A stretch of 64,000 bases of DNA from Eubacteriales bacterium (GTDB lineage Bacteria > Bacillota > Clostridia > Oscillospirales > Butyricicoccaceae). The notes under the pieces were generated by a model. That model ran no database searches. It saw nothing but the letters and a program-made list of their open reading frames with translations, and was not told the origin of the DNA. Numbering within the stretch: position 1 is the first letter of the stretch; every line of letters begins with the position of its first letter. Shown piece by piece: positions 15,827 through 26,275 of the stretch. The position numbers were made by a program, and so were the translations under genes. The stretch lies in NCBI GenBank assembly GCA_030539335.1, contig JAUNSG010000010.1, forward strand, positions 29,914 through 93,913, given 5' to 3'.

Positions 15827-17923
15827 TCAGGTCGCCGATGTATTCGGATGTTTCATCCGACGCAAGGTGCTCAGCACAACCGATTTGCTGATATCCGCCT
15901 TTCCCGTGTACGGGAGCAGCCGGACATTGACCAATCCGTTCTTGAAATGATAGCTGAGCAAACGGCTCTCGGAAAACACATCCAGACAGACAAATAGTTT
16001 GCCAATGTTTATGTCTCGTTTGCTCTCCCACTCAATGCGGCGGGATAAAGTGTTATAGGGCGCGCTCAGACGCTTATTTTCCGCACGGGAATTCAGATGC
16101 CGCCAGACAGCGACCAAATCCCTGCGGTCCGGATACAACCGGTCCACTTCCCCGGCGGTAATCGCATCCCCATCGATAAAGGTCGAATAGCTCTTCATCA
16201 GGGTGTGATCCTTTTTCAACTCACAGGCACTGAGCCGGATGTCCTTGAGCATGAGCTGAATGGTGCTCTTACCGCGGAAATGGTTGATCTCCAGGCTAAA
16301 TGCCGCATCCACGATATTGCCCTGTACAACACTGCATCCGCCGGACCCCGTTCCAAACAGCATCGCCGTAAAGAAAATACCATTTTTGCTCAACAGCATT
16401 TTCAAATGGCGGTCACTGGAAATCGGTGTGATCTCCTCAACGACCATCTCCCGCATGCCGAAAACCGGTTCCGGATTCCCCATCCCATACGGCTCCAAAA
16501 TGCGCAGTCCGCGAATGGATTCCATCGAGACGTGCTCCGGACGGATCATACAATCTACATCGAGGATTGGCGCGGTATCTTCCTGCCGGATATTTTCCTT
16601 GGCATAGTCACAAATGCACTGTTTAAACGCCGGCAGGTTCTCGCGTTCAATGGTCAGACCGGCAGCCAGTGCATGGCCACCGAATTTCTCCAGAAATCCT
16701 GCGCTGTGCTCCAGCGCTTCAAACAGGTTGAAGCCGCGCACCGAACGTCCCGAGCCTTTGCCCCGATCGCCATCCAGCGAAATCAGCACGGTAGGACAGC
16801 CATAGCGGTCAGAAATCCGGGAGGAGACGATGCCGATCACACCATGGTGCCATTCCTCGCCCCACAGAACAATCATGCGGTCCTCTTCCGGATCATATTC
16901 CTTTTGCAGCACCGCATATGCCTGCTCCAGGATGGCATTTTCTTCATTTTGCCGTTCCTTATTCTGCTGACAGAGCATGGCTGCAATTTCCGCGGCGCGG
17001 GAGAGGCTGTTTGTCAAAAACAGCTCTGCGGCCATCTGTGCACAGCCCATACGTCCGGCGGCATTGATGCGCGGCGCAAGCGTGAAACTGACCACACTCG
17101 CGGTCATACGCTTTTCCTCCACACCGGCCTCCCGCATCAGCATACGCAGTCCGGGGTTATCCGTATGCACAAGATATTGCAGTCCGTTCGCCACAATCGC
17201 GCGGTTTTCTCCGCGCAGCGGCATGACGTCCGCAATCGTGCCAACGGCAACCAAATCCAGACAGTTGTCCAGCACATCCGAAAGATACTCCGGCCCAGCC
17301 AGGGCACAGATCAATTTAAAGGCAACGCCGACACCGGCCAGCTCCTGGAACGGATATCGACTGTCCGGCCGCTTTGGGTTGACAATCGCCAAAGCATCCG
17401 GCAATTGATCCATACACTCATGATGGTCGGTTATTACCATTTTTAATCCGATTTTTTTCGCAAAGGCGGCCTCTTCCATTGCTGTAATTCCCGAATCCAC
17501 GGTGATGACCAACGAGACTCCCTCGTCCCGCAGCTTCTGAAGGGCGGAACAATTGAGTCCGTAGCCTTCCGTCAACCGGTCAGGAATGTAAAATGTGCAA
17601 TCCGCATACAGACTGCGCAGATAGCGAACCAGGACACAGGTTGACGTGATGCCGTCAACGTCATAGTCCCCGAAAACAGCGATCCGTTCCCCGGCATCCA
17701 CCGCATCGCGGATAATCTGAACGGCCTTTTCCATATCCGGCAACAGCAGCGGATCGTTCAGCCGGGAAAAGTCTGCCGCCAGAAAATCTGTCGCCGCTTC
17801 CGGCGTGTCCATCCCGCGGGAGCACAAAACGGCCGCGGTCAGCAGCGGATATCCTCCTTCCTGTGAAAGAGCGCGCACGGCATTGCCATCCAGCTTGGCA
17901 ATATTCCATTGTTTCGTTCTCAT
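15827..17923 (-). CDS. recJ: Single-strand-specific exonuclease RecJ
   Basis: The 698-residue protein has the DHH motifs of RecJ: VFGDYDVDGITSTC near residue 85, TDHHE near 165 and the DHHA1 segment GSGRSVRGFNLFEAL with GGHALAAGLTI near 410. RecJ degrades single-stranded DNA 5' to 3' in recombination and mismatch repair. The C-terminal ~140 residues are an extra domain seen in many Firmicute RecJ proteins. It heads the seven-gene run ending at 9694; its own promoter lies just upstream. Confidence 0.95.
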   Translation of the reverse strand: MRTKQWNIAKLDGNAVRALSQEGGYPLLTAAVLCSRGMDTPEAATDFLAADFSRLNDPLLLPDMEKAVQIIRDAVDAGERIAVFGDYDVDGITSTCVLVRYLRSLYADCTFYIPDRLTEGYGLNCSALQKLRDEGVSLVITVDSGITAMEEAAFAKKIGLKMVITDHHECMDQLPDALAIVNPKRPDSRYPFQELAGVGVAFKLICALAGPEYLSDVLDNCLDLVAVGTIADVMPLRGENRAIVANGLQYLVHTDNPGLRMLMREAGVEEKRMTASVVSFTLAPRINAAGRMGCAQMAAELFLTNSLSRAAEIAAMLCQQNKERQNEENAILEQAYAVLQKEYDPEEDRMIVLWGEEWHHGVIGIVSSRISDRYGCPTVLISLDGDRGKGSGRSVRGFNLFEALEHSAGFLEKFGGHALAAGLTIERENLPAFKQCICDYAKENIRQEDTAPILDVDCMIRPEHVSMESIRGLRILEPYGMGNPEPVFGMREMVVEEITPISSDRHLKMLLSKNGIFFTAMLFGTGSGGCSVVQGNIVDAAFSLEINHFRGKSTIQLMLKDIRLSACELKKDHTLMKSYSTFIDGDAITAGEVDRLYPDRRDLVAVWRHLNSRAENKRLSAPYNTLSRRIEWESKRDINIGKLFVCLDVFSESRLLSYHFKNGLVNVRLLPYTGKADISKSVVLSTLRRMKHPNTSAT

Positions 17924-17958
17924 TGCTACTCCTCAGTGATATATTTTAATTCGAATTC

Positions 17959-17987
17959 ATTATAGCAGAAAAAAATCATTCTCACAA
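17959..17987 (-). promoter_or_regulatory. Promoter of the recJ-relA run
   Basis: TTGTGA (17987-17982), 17-base spacer, perfect TATAAT (17964-17959), 35 bases before the recJ start. TGAGGAG precedes the start codon. Confidence 0.65.
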
Positions 17988-18070
17988 CGGATATGTGCAG
18001 AATTACCATAAAACGCAGAGAAAAATCAGTAAATTTTTTGTCCATTTCCGGAGTCTGTGAAGAATTTGGA

Positions 18071-18108
18071 AGAAAAAAGCGACTGACAGAATGCTTTCTG
18101 CCAGCCGC
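18071..18108 (-). terminator. Terminator after uvrA
   Basis: A 13-bp stem with G-T wobbles (18079-18091 with 18096-18108), 4-base loop, then six T on the minus strand. It separates uvrBA from recJ. Confidence 0.8.
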
Positions 18109-18122
18109 CAAATCGTTTTCAA

Positions 18123-20942
18123 TCATTCCAGATATTTTTTCAGGTATTGACCGGTATAGGACGACGCACACCGAACAATGTCTTCCGGGGTACCGGTACA
18201 CACGATGTACCCGCCTTCGTCGCCGCCCTCTGGGCCGAGGTCGATGATATGATCGGCAATCTTGATGACATCCAGATTGTGCTCGATGACAACGACCGTA
18301 TTGCCGCCCTCGACCAGCTTTTGCAGGACATCCGTCAAGCGATGGACATCCGCGATGTGCAGTCCGGTCGTCGGTTCGTCCAAAATATAGATGGTCCGTC
18401 CGGTCGCTTTCTTGGAAAGCTCTGTTGCAAGCTTGACACGCTGGGACTCTCCGCCGGACAACGTTGTGGAAGACTGTCCCAGCTTCACATAGCCCAGACC
18501 AACCTCCTGCAGCGTGCGAATTTTCCGCGCAATTTTCGGCTGATTTTCAAAGAACACAACCGCCTCGTCAATCGTCATATCCAGCACTTCGCTGATGTTC
18601 TTCCCTTTATATCGTACCTCCAGCGTCTCACGATTGTACCGTGTGCCGCCGCAGACCTCGCACGGGACATAAACATCCGGCAGGAAATTCATCTCGATCT
18701 TTTTGAGCCCGTCGCCCATGCATGCCTCGCAGCGTCCCCCCTTCACATTGAAAGAGAACCGTCCCGGACCGTAGGCGCGCATTTTCGCGTCCTGCGTCGC
18801 CGCGTACAGGGAACGAATATCGTTGAACACACCGGTATAGGTCGCCGGATTCGAACGCGGCGTGCGTCCAATCGGAGACTGGTCAATCGCAATGACCTTG
18901 TCCAGATGCTCCATACCGAAGACCTCGTCAAATGCCCCCGCTTTTTTCTTTGCGCGGTTGAGTTCCGCGGCCAGCTTCTTATAAAGGATCTCATTGACAA
19001 AGGAGGACTTGCCGCTGCCGGAAACACCTGTGACGCAGGTCATCGTTCCGAGCGGGATGGTGAAGGTCTGATTCTTCAGATTATTCACGCGGCACCCTGT
19101 AAAGGTGAGCGCATTGCCATTCCCTATTTTTCGCTCAGATGGCACAGGAATCTGCCGTTTTCTGCTCAAATATTGGCCAGTAACAGATTCTTCGCAATGC
19201 AGCAGGTCATCGACTTCACCCTCGAAGATAATCTCGCCTCCGTTGACTCCTGCCCCCGGACCGACATCAATGATATGGTCTGCCGCATACATTGTGTCCT
19301 CATCGTGCTCGACAACAATGAGTGTATTTCCCATATCGCGCAGCTCCTTGAGCGTACCAAGCAGCTTATCATTGTCGCGTTGGTGCAGGCCAATGGACGG
19401 CTCGTCGAGGATATAGAGTACCCCCATCAAAGAAGAACCAATCTGCGTTGCAAGGCGGATACGCTGGCTCTCCCCGCCGGACAGCGTTCCGGAAGGACGC
19501 GCGAGAGTCAAATAATTGAGCCCGACGCTATTGAGGAATCCAAGACGGCTGGTAATTTCCTTGAGAATCTGGTCGGCAATCTTCCTCTTCTGCGGTGTGA
19601 GCGATAAATTCCGGATGAAATCCAGCTCTTCTGTGACGGATTTCTCGCAGAACTCCATAATATTCAGCCCGTCGACCAGAACCGCCAGCAGCTCCTTGCG
19701 CAGACGGCGTCCTTTGCATTTCGGGCATGCAATGGCACTCATGCTCTCTTCAATTTCCACACGAACGTAGTCCGAGGTCGTTTCCTCATGGCGGCGTTCC
19801 AGATTGGAGATCACTCCCTCAAACGGCTGCTCCATACGTCCGCCGGAATAGCGTGCCACGCGAAGCAGCAGCTTTTCTTCCCCCGTACCGTACAATAGAG
19901 CTTCCACCGCTTCTTCACTCATTTTTTCAATCGGTGTGTCCAGATCAAAACCATATTTTTTCCCCAGCGCATCATAATACATCCGCGCAATACTGCCCGG
20001 ATCACAGCTGGACCATCCGCTCGCCTGAATGGCGCCCTGCCGAATGGACAGCTTGGGATTTGGGATGATCTGATCCGGATCAATCTTCATCTGAATCCCA
20101 AGACCGGCACAGCTCGGACACGCACCGTACGGATTGTTAAATGAAAACATTCGCGGTGCCATTTCTTCGATCGAGATCCCGCAGTCCTCACAGGCATAGT
20201 TCTGTGAGAATGACAGTTCCCGCTCCCCAACAATATCGGCGATCAACAGGCCGCCGGACTGTGCACACGCGGTTTCCACCGACTCCGTCAAACGGCTGCG
20301 AATCTCTGCCTTCACCATCAGACGATCGACAACAATCTCAATACTGTGTTTTTTATTTTTATCCAGTTCGATCTCTTCCGACAGATCGTACAGATTCCCA
20401 TCCACACGGACGCGGACATAGCCGCTCTTTTTTGCCCGTTCCAGCACCTTGACATGCTGTCCCTTTTTCTGCCGGATGACCGGCGCCAAAATTTGCAGCT
20501 TGGTGCGCTCCGGAAGGCTCATCAGCTGGTCAACAATCTGGTCGACCGTCTGCTGCTTGATTTCCTTGCCACATTTCGGACAATGCGGTATGCCAACCCG
20601 CGACCAGAGCAGACGAAGATAGTCGTAAATCTCCGTCACCGTTCCAACGGTAGAACGCGGGTTTTTGCTGGTTGTCTTCTGATCAATCGAAATCGCCGGA
20701 GAAAGGCCTTCGATATAGTCCACATCCGGCTTGTCCATCTGCCCCAAAAACTGACGGGCATAGGAGGAGAGCGATTCCACATATCGGCGCTGCCCCTCCG
20801 CATAAATGGTATCAAACGCAAGGGAGGATTTGCCGCTGCCGGACAGGCCGGTCAGAACAACCAGCTTATCGCGCGGAATCCACACCTCTACATTTTTCAG
20901 ATTGTGCTCTCGGGCACCTTTTACATGAATAAAATCCTGCAT
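18123..20942 (-). CDS. uvrA: Excinuclease ABC subunit A
   Basis: The 939-residue protein starts [20 protein letters not shown] and has two ABC ATPase units: Walker [14 protein letters not shown] near 30 and [10 protein letters not shown] near 640, with two LSGGESQR signatures. Zinc-finger cysteines are visible ([16 protein letters not shown] with CEVCGG). UvrA scans DNA for lesions and loads UvrB. The start 16 bases after uvrB gives the usual ~940-residue length. The ribosome site is weak (GAGAG at some distance), so translation may depend on that of uvrB. Confidence 0.97.
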   Translation of the reverse strand: MQDFIHVKGAREHNLKNVEVWIPRDKLVVLTGLSGSGKSSLAFDTIYAEGQRRYVESLSSYARQFLGQMDKPDVDYIEGLSPAISIDQKTTSKNPRSTVGTVTEIYDYLRLLWSRVGIPHCPKCGKEIKQQTVDQIVDQLMSLPERTKLQILAPVIRQKKGQHVKVLERAKKSGYVRVRVDGNLYDLSEEIELDKNKKHSIEIVVDRLMVKAEIRSRLTESVETACAQSGGLLIADIVGERELSFSQNYACEDCGISIEEMAPRMFSFNNPYGACPSCAGLGIQMKIDPDQIIPNPKLSIRQGAIQASGWSSCDPGSIARMYYDALGKKYGFDLDTPIEKMSEEAVEALLYGTGEEKLLLRVARYSGGRMEQPFEGVISNLERRHEETTSDYVRVEIEESMSAIACPKCKGRRLRKELLAVLVDGLNIMEFCEKSVTEELDFIRNLSLTPQKRKIADQILKEITSRLGFLNSVGLNYLTLARPSGTLSGGESQRIRLATQIGSSLMGVLYILDEPSIGLHQRDNDKLLGTLKELRDMGNTLIVVEHDEDTMYAADHIIDVGPGAGVNGGEIIFEGEVDDLLHCEESVTGQYLSRKRQIPVPSERKIGNGNALTFTGCRVNNLKNQTFTIPLGTMTCVTGVSGSGKSSFVNEILYKKLAAELNRAKKKAGAFDEVFGMEHLDKVIAIDQSPIGRTPRSNPATYTGVFNDIRSLYAATQDAKMRAYGPGRFSFNVKGGRCEACMGDGLKKIEMNFLPDVYVPCEVCGGTRYNRETLEVRYKGKNISEVLDMTIDEAVVFFENQPKIARKIRTLQEVGLGYVKLGQSSTTLSGGESQRVKLATELSKKATGRTIYILDEPTTGLHIADVHRLTDVLQKLVEGGNTVVVIEHNLDVIKIADHIIDLGPEGGDEGGYIVCTGTPEDIVRCASSYTGQYLKKYLE

Positions 20943-20958
20943 TGTTTTTCTCAAGCTC

Positions 20959-22926
20959 TCAATCTTCTTGTTTTTCCAACTCACGGATCTGATCGCGCAG
21001 ATCGGCGGCAATTTCAAATTCCAACATCTTCGCAGCTTCCCGCATCTGTTGCGTCAGCACCTTAATATGTGCTTCGCGCTGAGCCCGGCTCAGCTTCTTC
21101 TGATTCATTGCGGCGCCCACACCCGGTGTCGCCGATATCTCAATGACCTCTCGCACGTCCTTCCGGATGGTCTTGGGCACAATTCCATGTTCTCTGTTGT
21201 ACGCCTTCTGGATCGTACGGCGGCGTTCGGTTTCCCGGATGGCCCGATCCATCGAAGGCGTAATGGTATCTGCGTACAAAATAACCTGTCCGGACACATT
21301 GCGGGCGGCACGTCCAATTGTCTGGATAAGCGATGTTTCCGAGCGGAGGAAACCTTCCTTGTCCGCATCCAGGATCGCGATCAACGAGACCTCTGGAATA
21401 TCCAGGCCCTCGCGAAGCAGGTTAATCCCGACCAAAACATCAAACACACCGAGGCGCAGATCGCGAATCAGCTCCATTCGCTCGATGGTCTTGACATCGT
21501 GATGCATATAACGCACCCGAATATCCACACCCTCCAGATAGCTGGTCAAATCCTCCGCCATCTTCTTGGTCAGCGTCGTGACAAGCACCCGTTCCTTTTT
21601 CGCTGTGCGGGCATTGATCTCGCCGATCAAATCGTCGATCTGTCCCTCAACTGGATGAATTTGAATCTCCGGGTCAACCAGTCCGGTGGGACGGATGACC
21701 TGTTCCACTACCTGTCCTGCACGCGATCGTTCATATTCCGCCGGTGTCGCACTGACATAGATCGCCTGATGAATGCGCTCCTGAAATTCCGGGAACGTCA
21801 GCGGACGGTTGTCATACGCAGATGGCAGACGGAAGCCGTTGTCAATCAGGCTCTTTTTTCGCGCCGCATCGCCGTGATACATAGCACGAACCTGTGGCAG
21901 TGTGGCGTGCGATTCATCCACAAACAGAAGAAAATCATCCGGGAAATAATCCAGCAGTGTATAGGGCGCCGACCCCGGTGCACGGCCGGACATAATGCGG
22001 GAATAGTTTTCAATTCCGCTGCAAAAACCGATCTCCTGCAGCATTTCCATATCATAATTGGTTCGTTGAGCGATGCGCTGTGCTTCGACCAGTTTTCCGT
22101 TGTTCTCGAACCATTTGACGCGTTCGTCCATCTCGCGGCGGATCTCCTCCAGCGCCTCCTGCATCTTATCCTGTGGCGTGACATAATGCGACGCCGGATA
22201 GATGGCGACATGCTGTACATCACAGGTGCGCTCCCCGGTCAACGGATTGATTTCGCTGATTCGATCAATCTCATCGCCAAAGAATTCCACACGCACCGCA
22301 TAGGAATCCGTATAGACCGGCCAAATTTCAATCGTATCGCCACGAACCCGGAAGCGGTTTCGCTCAAACGCAATGTCATTGCGCTCATACTGGATCTCAA
22401 TCAGCTTGCGGATCAGTTCGTCCCGGTCACGCTCCATGCCGGGCCGGAGAGAAATGACCATGTTTTTGTAATCGATCGGATCGCCGAGGGAATAAATACA
22501 CGAAACCGAAGCGACGATAATCACATCCCGCCGCTCAAACAGCGCCGATGTCGCCGAATGGCGCAGACGCTCAATCTCGTCGTTGATAGCGGAATCCTTT
22601 TCAATATAGGTATCGGTCGAGGCGATATAGGCCTCCGGCTGGTAATAATCGTAATAACTGACAAAATATTCCACCGCATTATCCGGGAAAAATTCCCGAA
22701 ACTCGCTGCACAGCTGTGCCGCCAGCGTCTTGTTATGCGCCAGCACCAGCGTCGGGCGGTTGACCTGCGCGATGACGTTTGCCATTGTGAAGGTCTTTCC
22801 GGAGCCGGTAACACCGAGCAGAACCTGATCATCCACCCCGGCGTTCAGGCCATTGACCAGTTTCTCAATGGCCTGCGGCTGATCTCCGGTCGGCTTATAC
22901 GGCGCTTTCAGATGAAAATGATCCAT
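20959..22926 (-). CDS. uvrB: Excinuclease ABC subunit B
   Basis: The 655-residue protein shows helicase motif I ([14 protein letters not shown] at about 38-51), the beta-hairpin segment [11 protein letters not shown], motif [11 protein letters not shown] and a C-terminal UVR domain (about 615-650) that contacts UvrC. It verifies damage after UvrA delivery. AGGGAGG precedes the ATG. It is first in uvrBA; uvrC is not in the window. The promoter has a LexA-like box, so DNA damage control is likely. Confidence 0.97.
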   Translation of the reverse strand: MDHFHLKAPYKPTGDQPQAIEKLVNGLNAGVDDQVLLGVTGSGKTFTMANVIAQVNRPTLVLAHNKTLAAQLCSEFREFFPDNAVEYFVSYYDYYQPEAYIASTDTYIEKDSAINDEIERLRHSATSALFERRDVIIVASVSCIYSLGDPIDYKNMVISLRPGMERDRDELIRKLIEIQYERNDIAFERNRFRVRGDTIEIWPVYTDSYAVRVEFFGDEIDRISEINPLTGERTCDVQHVAIYPASHYVTPQDKMQEALEEIRREMDERVKWFENNGKLVEAQRIAQRTNYDMEMLQEIGFCSGIENYSRIMSGRAPGSAPYTLLDYFPDDFLLFVDESHATLPQVRAMYHGDAARKKSLIDNGFRLPSAYDNRPLTFPEFQERIHQAIYVSATPAEYERSRAGQVVEQVIRPTGLVDPEIQIHPVEGQIDDLIGEINARTAKKERVLVTTLTKKMAEDLTSYLEGVDIRVRYMHHDVKTIERMELIRDLRLGVFDVLVGINLLREGLDIPEVSLIAILDADKEGFLRSETSLIQTIGRAARNVSGQVILYADTITPSMDRAIRETERRRTIQKAYNREHGIVPKTIRKDVREVIEISATPGVGAAMNQKKLSRAQREAHIKVLTQQMREAAKMLEFEIAADLRDQIRELEKQED

Positions 22927-22954
22927 CGCCTTTCCCTCCCTTTCCTGAGATTCG

Positions 22955-22983
22955 ATTATACCACTTCTCCAAAAAAACTACAA
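22955..22983 (-). promoter_or_regulatory. Promoter of uvrBA
   Basis: TTGTAG (22983-22978), 17-base spacer and perfect TATAAT (22960-22955), about 30 bases before the start codon. Confidence 0.65.
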
Positions 22984-22986
22984 TAT

Positions 22987-23010
22987 AAAATCGCACAAAT
23001 GTTCGATTTT
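22987..23010 (-). promoter_or_regulatory. LexA (SOS) box-like operator upstream of uvrBA
   Basis: CGAACATTTGTGCG (minus strand, 23005-22992) matches the Gram-positive LexA/DinR consensus CGAACNNNNGTTCG with one change, and is embedded in a longer dyad AAAATCG...CGATTTT (22987-23010). It ends 9 bases upstream of the -35. uvrBA is a known SOS operon in B. subtilis. Confidence 0.6.
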
Positions 23011-23077
23011 ATTTGGATGAAAAAGTGTCGAATTGTTCCCTCAACCACAGGGCCTGGCGGTCAGCCCGAGCTAAGAG

Positions 23078-23118
23078 AAAAAGAGACTGCTGCAGAATCT
23101 TCCTTCTGCAACAGTCTC
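23078..23118 (-). terminator. Terminator after the PepSY lipoprotein gene
   Basis: Fifteen-base stem with one mismatch (23083-23097 with 23104-23118), 6-base loop, then TTTTTCTC on the minus strand. Confidence 0.82.
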
Positions 23119-23160
23119 TCCTATGGGATAAAAGAATATTCCACAGCCTCTGATTATCGG

Positions 23161-24033
23161 TTAATCGTCATAATCGGTCTCATAACTGATGATTTCTCCG
23201 CTCACCGCGTTGATCTCATAGCTATATTCCAGCCGGCCGACATAGAATTCCACTTCATATTCGTAAATGCCGTTATCCCGATCCAGCTTTACCGTCAGAT
23301 ATTCCACTTCGGACTCCTTCAAACCGGCATGCTTGAGCGCCGTCTTTTTCGCCTTGCTCTCGCTAATCCGGTCTGCATCCGAATTGTTCGCGGCACTGGC
23401 ATCGATGTGCTCCGCATCGGCATCCTTAGAGAGGATATCGCCGGATACGGCATCAATTTCGTAGTCATACTCGGTATTTCCGGCATAGAACTCGACATCA
23501 TAGACCGTCGGATCATCGCCGTCGTCATCGATGTCCAGAACAACACGGAGAGCGGAGACATCGGAAGAAGTCAGACCAGCGTCCTTCAAGGCAATCTTCT
23601 TCGCCTTTTTCTCTCCAATGTAATCCGAACTGGTCTGTGCCGACGCTGTCGTCGTGCCGGTCTTGACTGCATCGATATCCTGCGAAAGGATATCCCCGGT
23701 GATGGCATCAATCTCATAGTCGTATTCGTTGTCTCCTGCCAAGAATTCGACATCATAGACGGTCGGATCATCGCCGTCATGATCTTCATCCAACGTTACC
23801 CGGAGGTTCGTGACATCCGCTTCGTCCTGCTGTGCATTTTCCAGAGCAACTTTCTTTGCCTCGTCCTCTCCGATGTAATCCGTCCCGGCAGCGGCAGGAG
23901 CCTCGGTCTGCGTGCCAGCCGCGGAGCCGATCTGCGGATATACATCATTTTCCGTCTTGGAGGCACCACAGCCCGCAAGAAGCAATGCAGTTAATGTTGT
24001 CGCGCTGAGTGCGAAAAAAATTGTTTTTTTCAT
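23161..24033 (-). CDS. Lipoprotein with three PepSY domains
   Basis: The 290-residue protein has a lipoprotein signal (MKKTIFFALSATTLTALLLAGC, lipobox LAGC with Cys22) and three PepSY repeats at about 52-115, 137-203 and 220-285. Each starts with an ExxAKKxAL helix and ends with the strand pair YxYEIDAxxGDILS. PepSY domains are thought to inhibit or sense proteases or bind at the cell envelope; the protein should face outward on the membrane. The gene lies behind a response regulator and kinase but has its own promoter carrying the same direct repeats as the regulator's promoter, so it looks like a target of that system. It is very acidic. Confidence 0.85.
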   Translation of the reverse strand: MKKTIFFALSATTLTALLLAGCGASKTENDVYPQIGSAAGTQTEAPAAAGTDYIGEDEAKKVALENAQQDEADVTNLRVTLDEDHDGDDPTVYDVEFLAGDNEYDYEIDAITGDILSQDIDAVKTGTTTASAQTSSDYIGEKKAKKIALKDAGLTSSDVSALRVVLDIDDDGDDPTVYDVEFYAGNTEYDYEIDAVSGDILSKDADAEHIDASAANNSDADRISESKAKKTALKHAGLKESEVEYLTVKLDRDNGIYEYEVEFYVGRLEYSYEINAVSGEIISYETDYDD

Positions 24034-24085
24034 AAAAACCGTCCTTTCTGTATCTCATAAATGTGATTTCTTTGAGTATGGCCTT

Positions 24086-24119
24086 ATTATATCCGAGAAA
24101 TATGAAAGAAAAATGAAAA
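24086..24119 (-). promoter_or_regulatory. Promoter of the PepSY gene with response-regulator direct repeats
   Basis: Minus strand: TTTTCAT (24119-24113), 4 bases, CTTTCAT (24108-24102), 10 bases, TATAAT (24091-24086). The repeat period is 11 bp and the repeats take the place of a -35 box. The same layout is seen at 26212-26245. Confidence 0.6.
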
Positions 24120-24140
24120 CGGCCAAAGTTTTTGCATTTT

Positions 24141-25496
24141 CTAAAGAACCGGTAAATCAAAGCGAAAAACAGAGCCAACACCGGGTGTGCTCTCCGCGGT
24201 GATCGTACCGCCATGCGCCTGCACAATATATTTTACCATCGAAAGCCCCAAACCAACGCCATCCCGGGTAGAGGAGCGCGAGAGGTCTGCTTGATAAAAA
24301 CGATCCCAAATCTTCGGCAGATGCTCCGAAGAAATCCCGATGCCGTCATCGCGGACCGTGCCATATATTGTGTCGTCCCGCCGGTCCAACGATACCCAGA
24401 GATTTCCGCCCTCTCGTCCATACTTGATGCCGTTTTCCATCAGATTGAGCAGAAGGCGCATCAGCATCGTCTCGTCTCCCTGGATCGTAAGATCCGGAAC
24501 AAGATCCGTGTGTATTGTGATGTTTTTTTCCTGAGCACTTTCCTCCATCTGAAGGACAACCATTTCTGCGAGATTGCTCAAATTAAGCGTCTCCCGCAGT
24601 ATCTTGTCCTGTCCGCGGTCTGCCCGGGCCAATGTCAGAAGCTGTGCAATCAGTGCGGACATTTTGCCTGCCTGCGTCTGAATGGTCTCCAATGCTTGTA
24701 TATATTCTGTTTCCGTCTGCCTTCCGGAAAGGGAATAATCACACTGCGACAGGATAACCGCAAGCGGTGTCCGCAATTCATGCGACGCATCCGAGGTGAA
24801 CTGCCGTTCCCGGGAAAAGGAATCCTCCAACCGGTCAAACATGCGGTCAAAGGTCTCTGCGAGGTGATAAATTTCGTCGTTGCCTTCCTCCAAACCAATG
24901 CGAAGGCTCAGATCATTGCCGCTGCCGATCTGTTCGGCGGATTCAATGATATGGCGCACCGGACGAAAGGCGCGACAAATCAAACAATATCCTCCCAATG
25001 CCGCAAGCAGCACAAGGACCGGAAGGGAGATGCAGGCCAGGCGAAACAAGGTGGAAAACGCGGAGCTCGCCCCCTCGGAGGACAGAATGCCGCGGACCCA
25101 TACGGTTCCATAGCCCGACACATCGTATTTCACATCGTAAATACTCCAAACAAGGCCCTTTTCTGAGAACTTTTGCAGCGTCTGATCCCGGAATGGAAGA
25201 ACTCCATTGTAGGCCGAGGGAATGCGTCCATAGAGCAAGCGTCCTTCCGCATCATAGATCGATAAATAGACGCCGCCAATAAAGTAATCCAAATCATCGT
25301 CCGGCTCAATTGCGCCGTCGTCGTACTCAATTTCATCCAGACTGCTGGTAATGGTATTGACCAACTGGTTCTGCATGCTGGTCTGCACCGAATATTGCCC
25401 GGCAAGATACAAAAAGATTAAAACGAGTATGGCGAGCAGTGACATCAATGCCGTGAACCACAGCGTCACGCGCAGCCGGATGGACAGCCGCTTCAC
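24141..25496 (-). CDS. Sensor histidine kinase
   Basis: The 451-residue protein has a membrane helix at about 10-30, an extracytoplasmic region (about 31-155) rich in acidic residues (EIEYDDGAIEPDDDLDY), a second helix at about 155-178, HAMP (about 180-232), the H-box SHELRTPLAVILSQ near 240, and the N, G1 and G2 boxes (NLMENGIKYG, DDGIGIS, GVGLGLSMVKYIV). It should phosphorylate the adjacent regulator; their genes overlap by 4 bases. The signal is unknown. Confidence 0.93.
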   Translation of the reverse strand: MKRLSIRLRVTLWFTALMSLLAILVLIFLYLAGQYSVQTSMQNQLVNTITSSLDEIEYDDGAIEPDDDLDYFIGGVYLSIYDAEGRLLYGRIPSAYNGVLPFRDQTLQKFSEKGLVWSIYDVKYDVSGYGTVWVRGILSSEGASSAFSTLFRLACISLPVLVLLAALGGYCLICRAFRPVRHIIESAEQIGSGNDLSLRIGLEEGNDEIYHLAETFDRMFDRLEDSFSRERQFTSDASHELRTPLAVILSQCDYSLSGRQTETEYIQALETIQTQAGKMSALIAQLLTLARADRGQDKILRETLNLSNLAEMVVLQMEESAQEKNITIHTDLVPDLTIQGDETMLMRLLLNLMENGIKYGREGGNLWVSLDRRDDTIYGTVRDDGIGISSEHLPKIWDRFYQADLSRSSTRDGVGLGLSMVKYIVQAHGGTITAESTPGVGSVFRFDLPVL

Positions 25497-26167
25497 GATT
25501 CTGCCCTCAGCACATAGCCGACACCACGTACGGTGTGGATGAGCTTGGGTTCAAAGCCGTCATCAATCTTTTTTCGCAGGTAGCGGATATAAACATCGAC
25601 GATGTTCGAGCCGCCCTCATAGTCATAATTCCAGATGTGGTTGCTGATACGGTCACGCGAGAGCACGATGCCGCTGTTGCGAATGAGATACTCCAGAATG
25701 GAGAATTCCTTCGCAGACAGTGTGATCACCGTCTCTCCGCGTTTAACCGACCGCGCATCACAATCCACCGTAAGATCTGCAAGGGTATAGGTATTGCTGA
25801 CACTGTCCACACTGCGCCGCAGCAGCACACGGATGCGGGCGAGCAGTTCCTCAAAGGCAAAGGGCTTTACCAAATAGTCATCCGCACCGGAGTCCAGTCC
25901 GGACACACGGTCAGGGATGCTGTCCAATGCCGTCAGCAGCAAAACCGGGGTTTTATCTCCCTGACTGCGCAAATGGCGCAGGATTTCCAGTCCGCTGATT
26001 CCCGGAAGCATGATATCCAGAACCAGCAGATCATACTGCGCACAGGCCAGATAATCCAATGCTTCCTGCCCGTCCAGACAGCTGTCTATACTATAATGCT
26101 CCCGGCGCAGGCGGGCACAGGTCAATTCGTTGAGCTTGGGCTCGTCTTCTACGACTAAGATACGCAT
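25493..26167 (-). CDS. OmpR-family response regulator
   Basis: The 224-residue protein has a receiver domain (MRILVVEDEPKLN, phosphoacceptor Asp in LLVLDIMLPG at about 51, Lys in VKPFAFEEL) and a winged-helix domain (about 128-222, SAKEFSILEYLIRNSG ... VDVYIRYLRKKID). It probably activates its own operon and the PepSY gene through paired TTTTCAT repeats. The kinase gene overlaps its stop. Confidence 0.94.
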   Translation of the reverse strand: MRILVVEDEPKLNELTCARLRREHYSIDSCLDGQEALDYLACAQYDLLVLDIMLPGISGLEILRHLRSQGDKTPVLLLTALDSIPDRVSGLDSGADDYLVKPFAFEELLARIRVLLRRSVDSVSNTYTLADLTVDCDARSVKRGETVITLSAKEFSILEYLIRNSGIVLSRDRISNHIWNYDYEGGSNIVDVYIRYLRKKIDDGFEPKLIHTVRGVGYVLRAES

Positions 26168-26211
26168 AGCGGGACCCTCCTTTTCCTTATAGCTAAAATG
26201 AATCTGGATTA

Positions 26212-26245
26212 AGTATAGCAGAGTTTTATGAAAATCGGATGAAAA
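26212..26245 (-). promoter_or_regulatory. Promoter of the two-component operon with direct repeats
   Basis: Minus strand: TTTTCAT (26245-26239), 4 bases, TTTTCAT (26234-26228), 10 bases, TATACT (26217-26212). There is no good -35; the repeats occupy its place, as in activator-dependent OmpR-family promoters. Confidence 0.6.
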
Positions 26246-26275
26246 AGGAAAACTTCTATGAAATTTTCCATCGAT

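Noticed and set aside
20968..23994. A plus-strand open frame of about 1000 codons opposite uvrB and the PepSY gene
   Set aside because: It is antisense to the conserved uvrB and to the PepSY lipoprotein, has no ribosome site and no family motif; such long shadows arise from codon bias in GC-rich genes.
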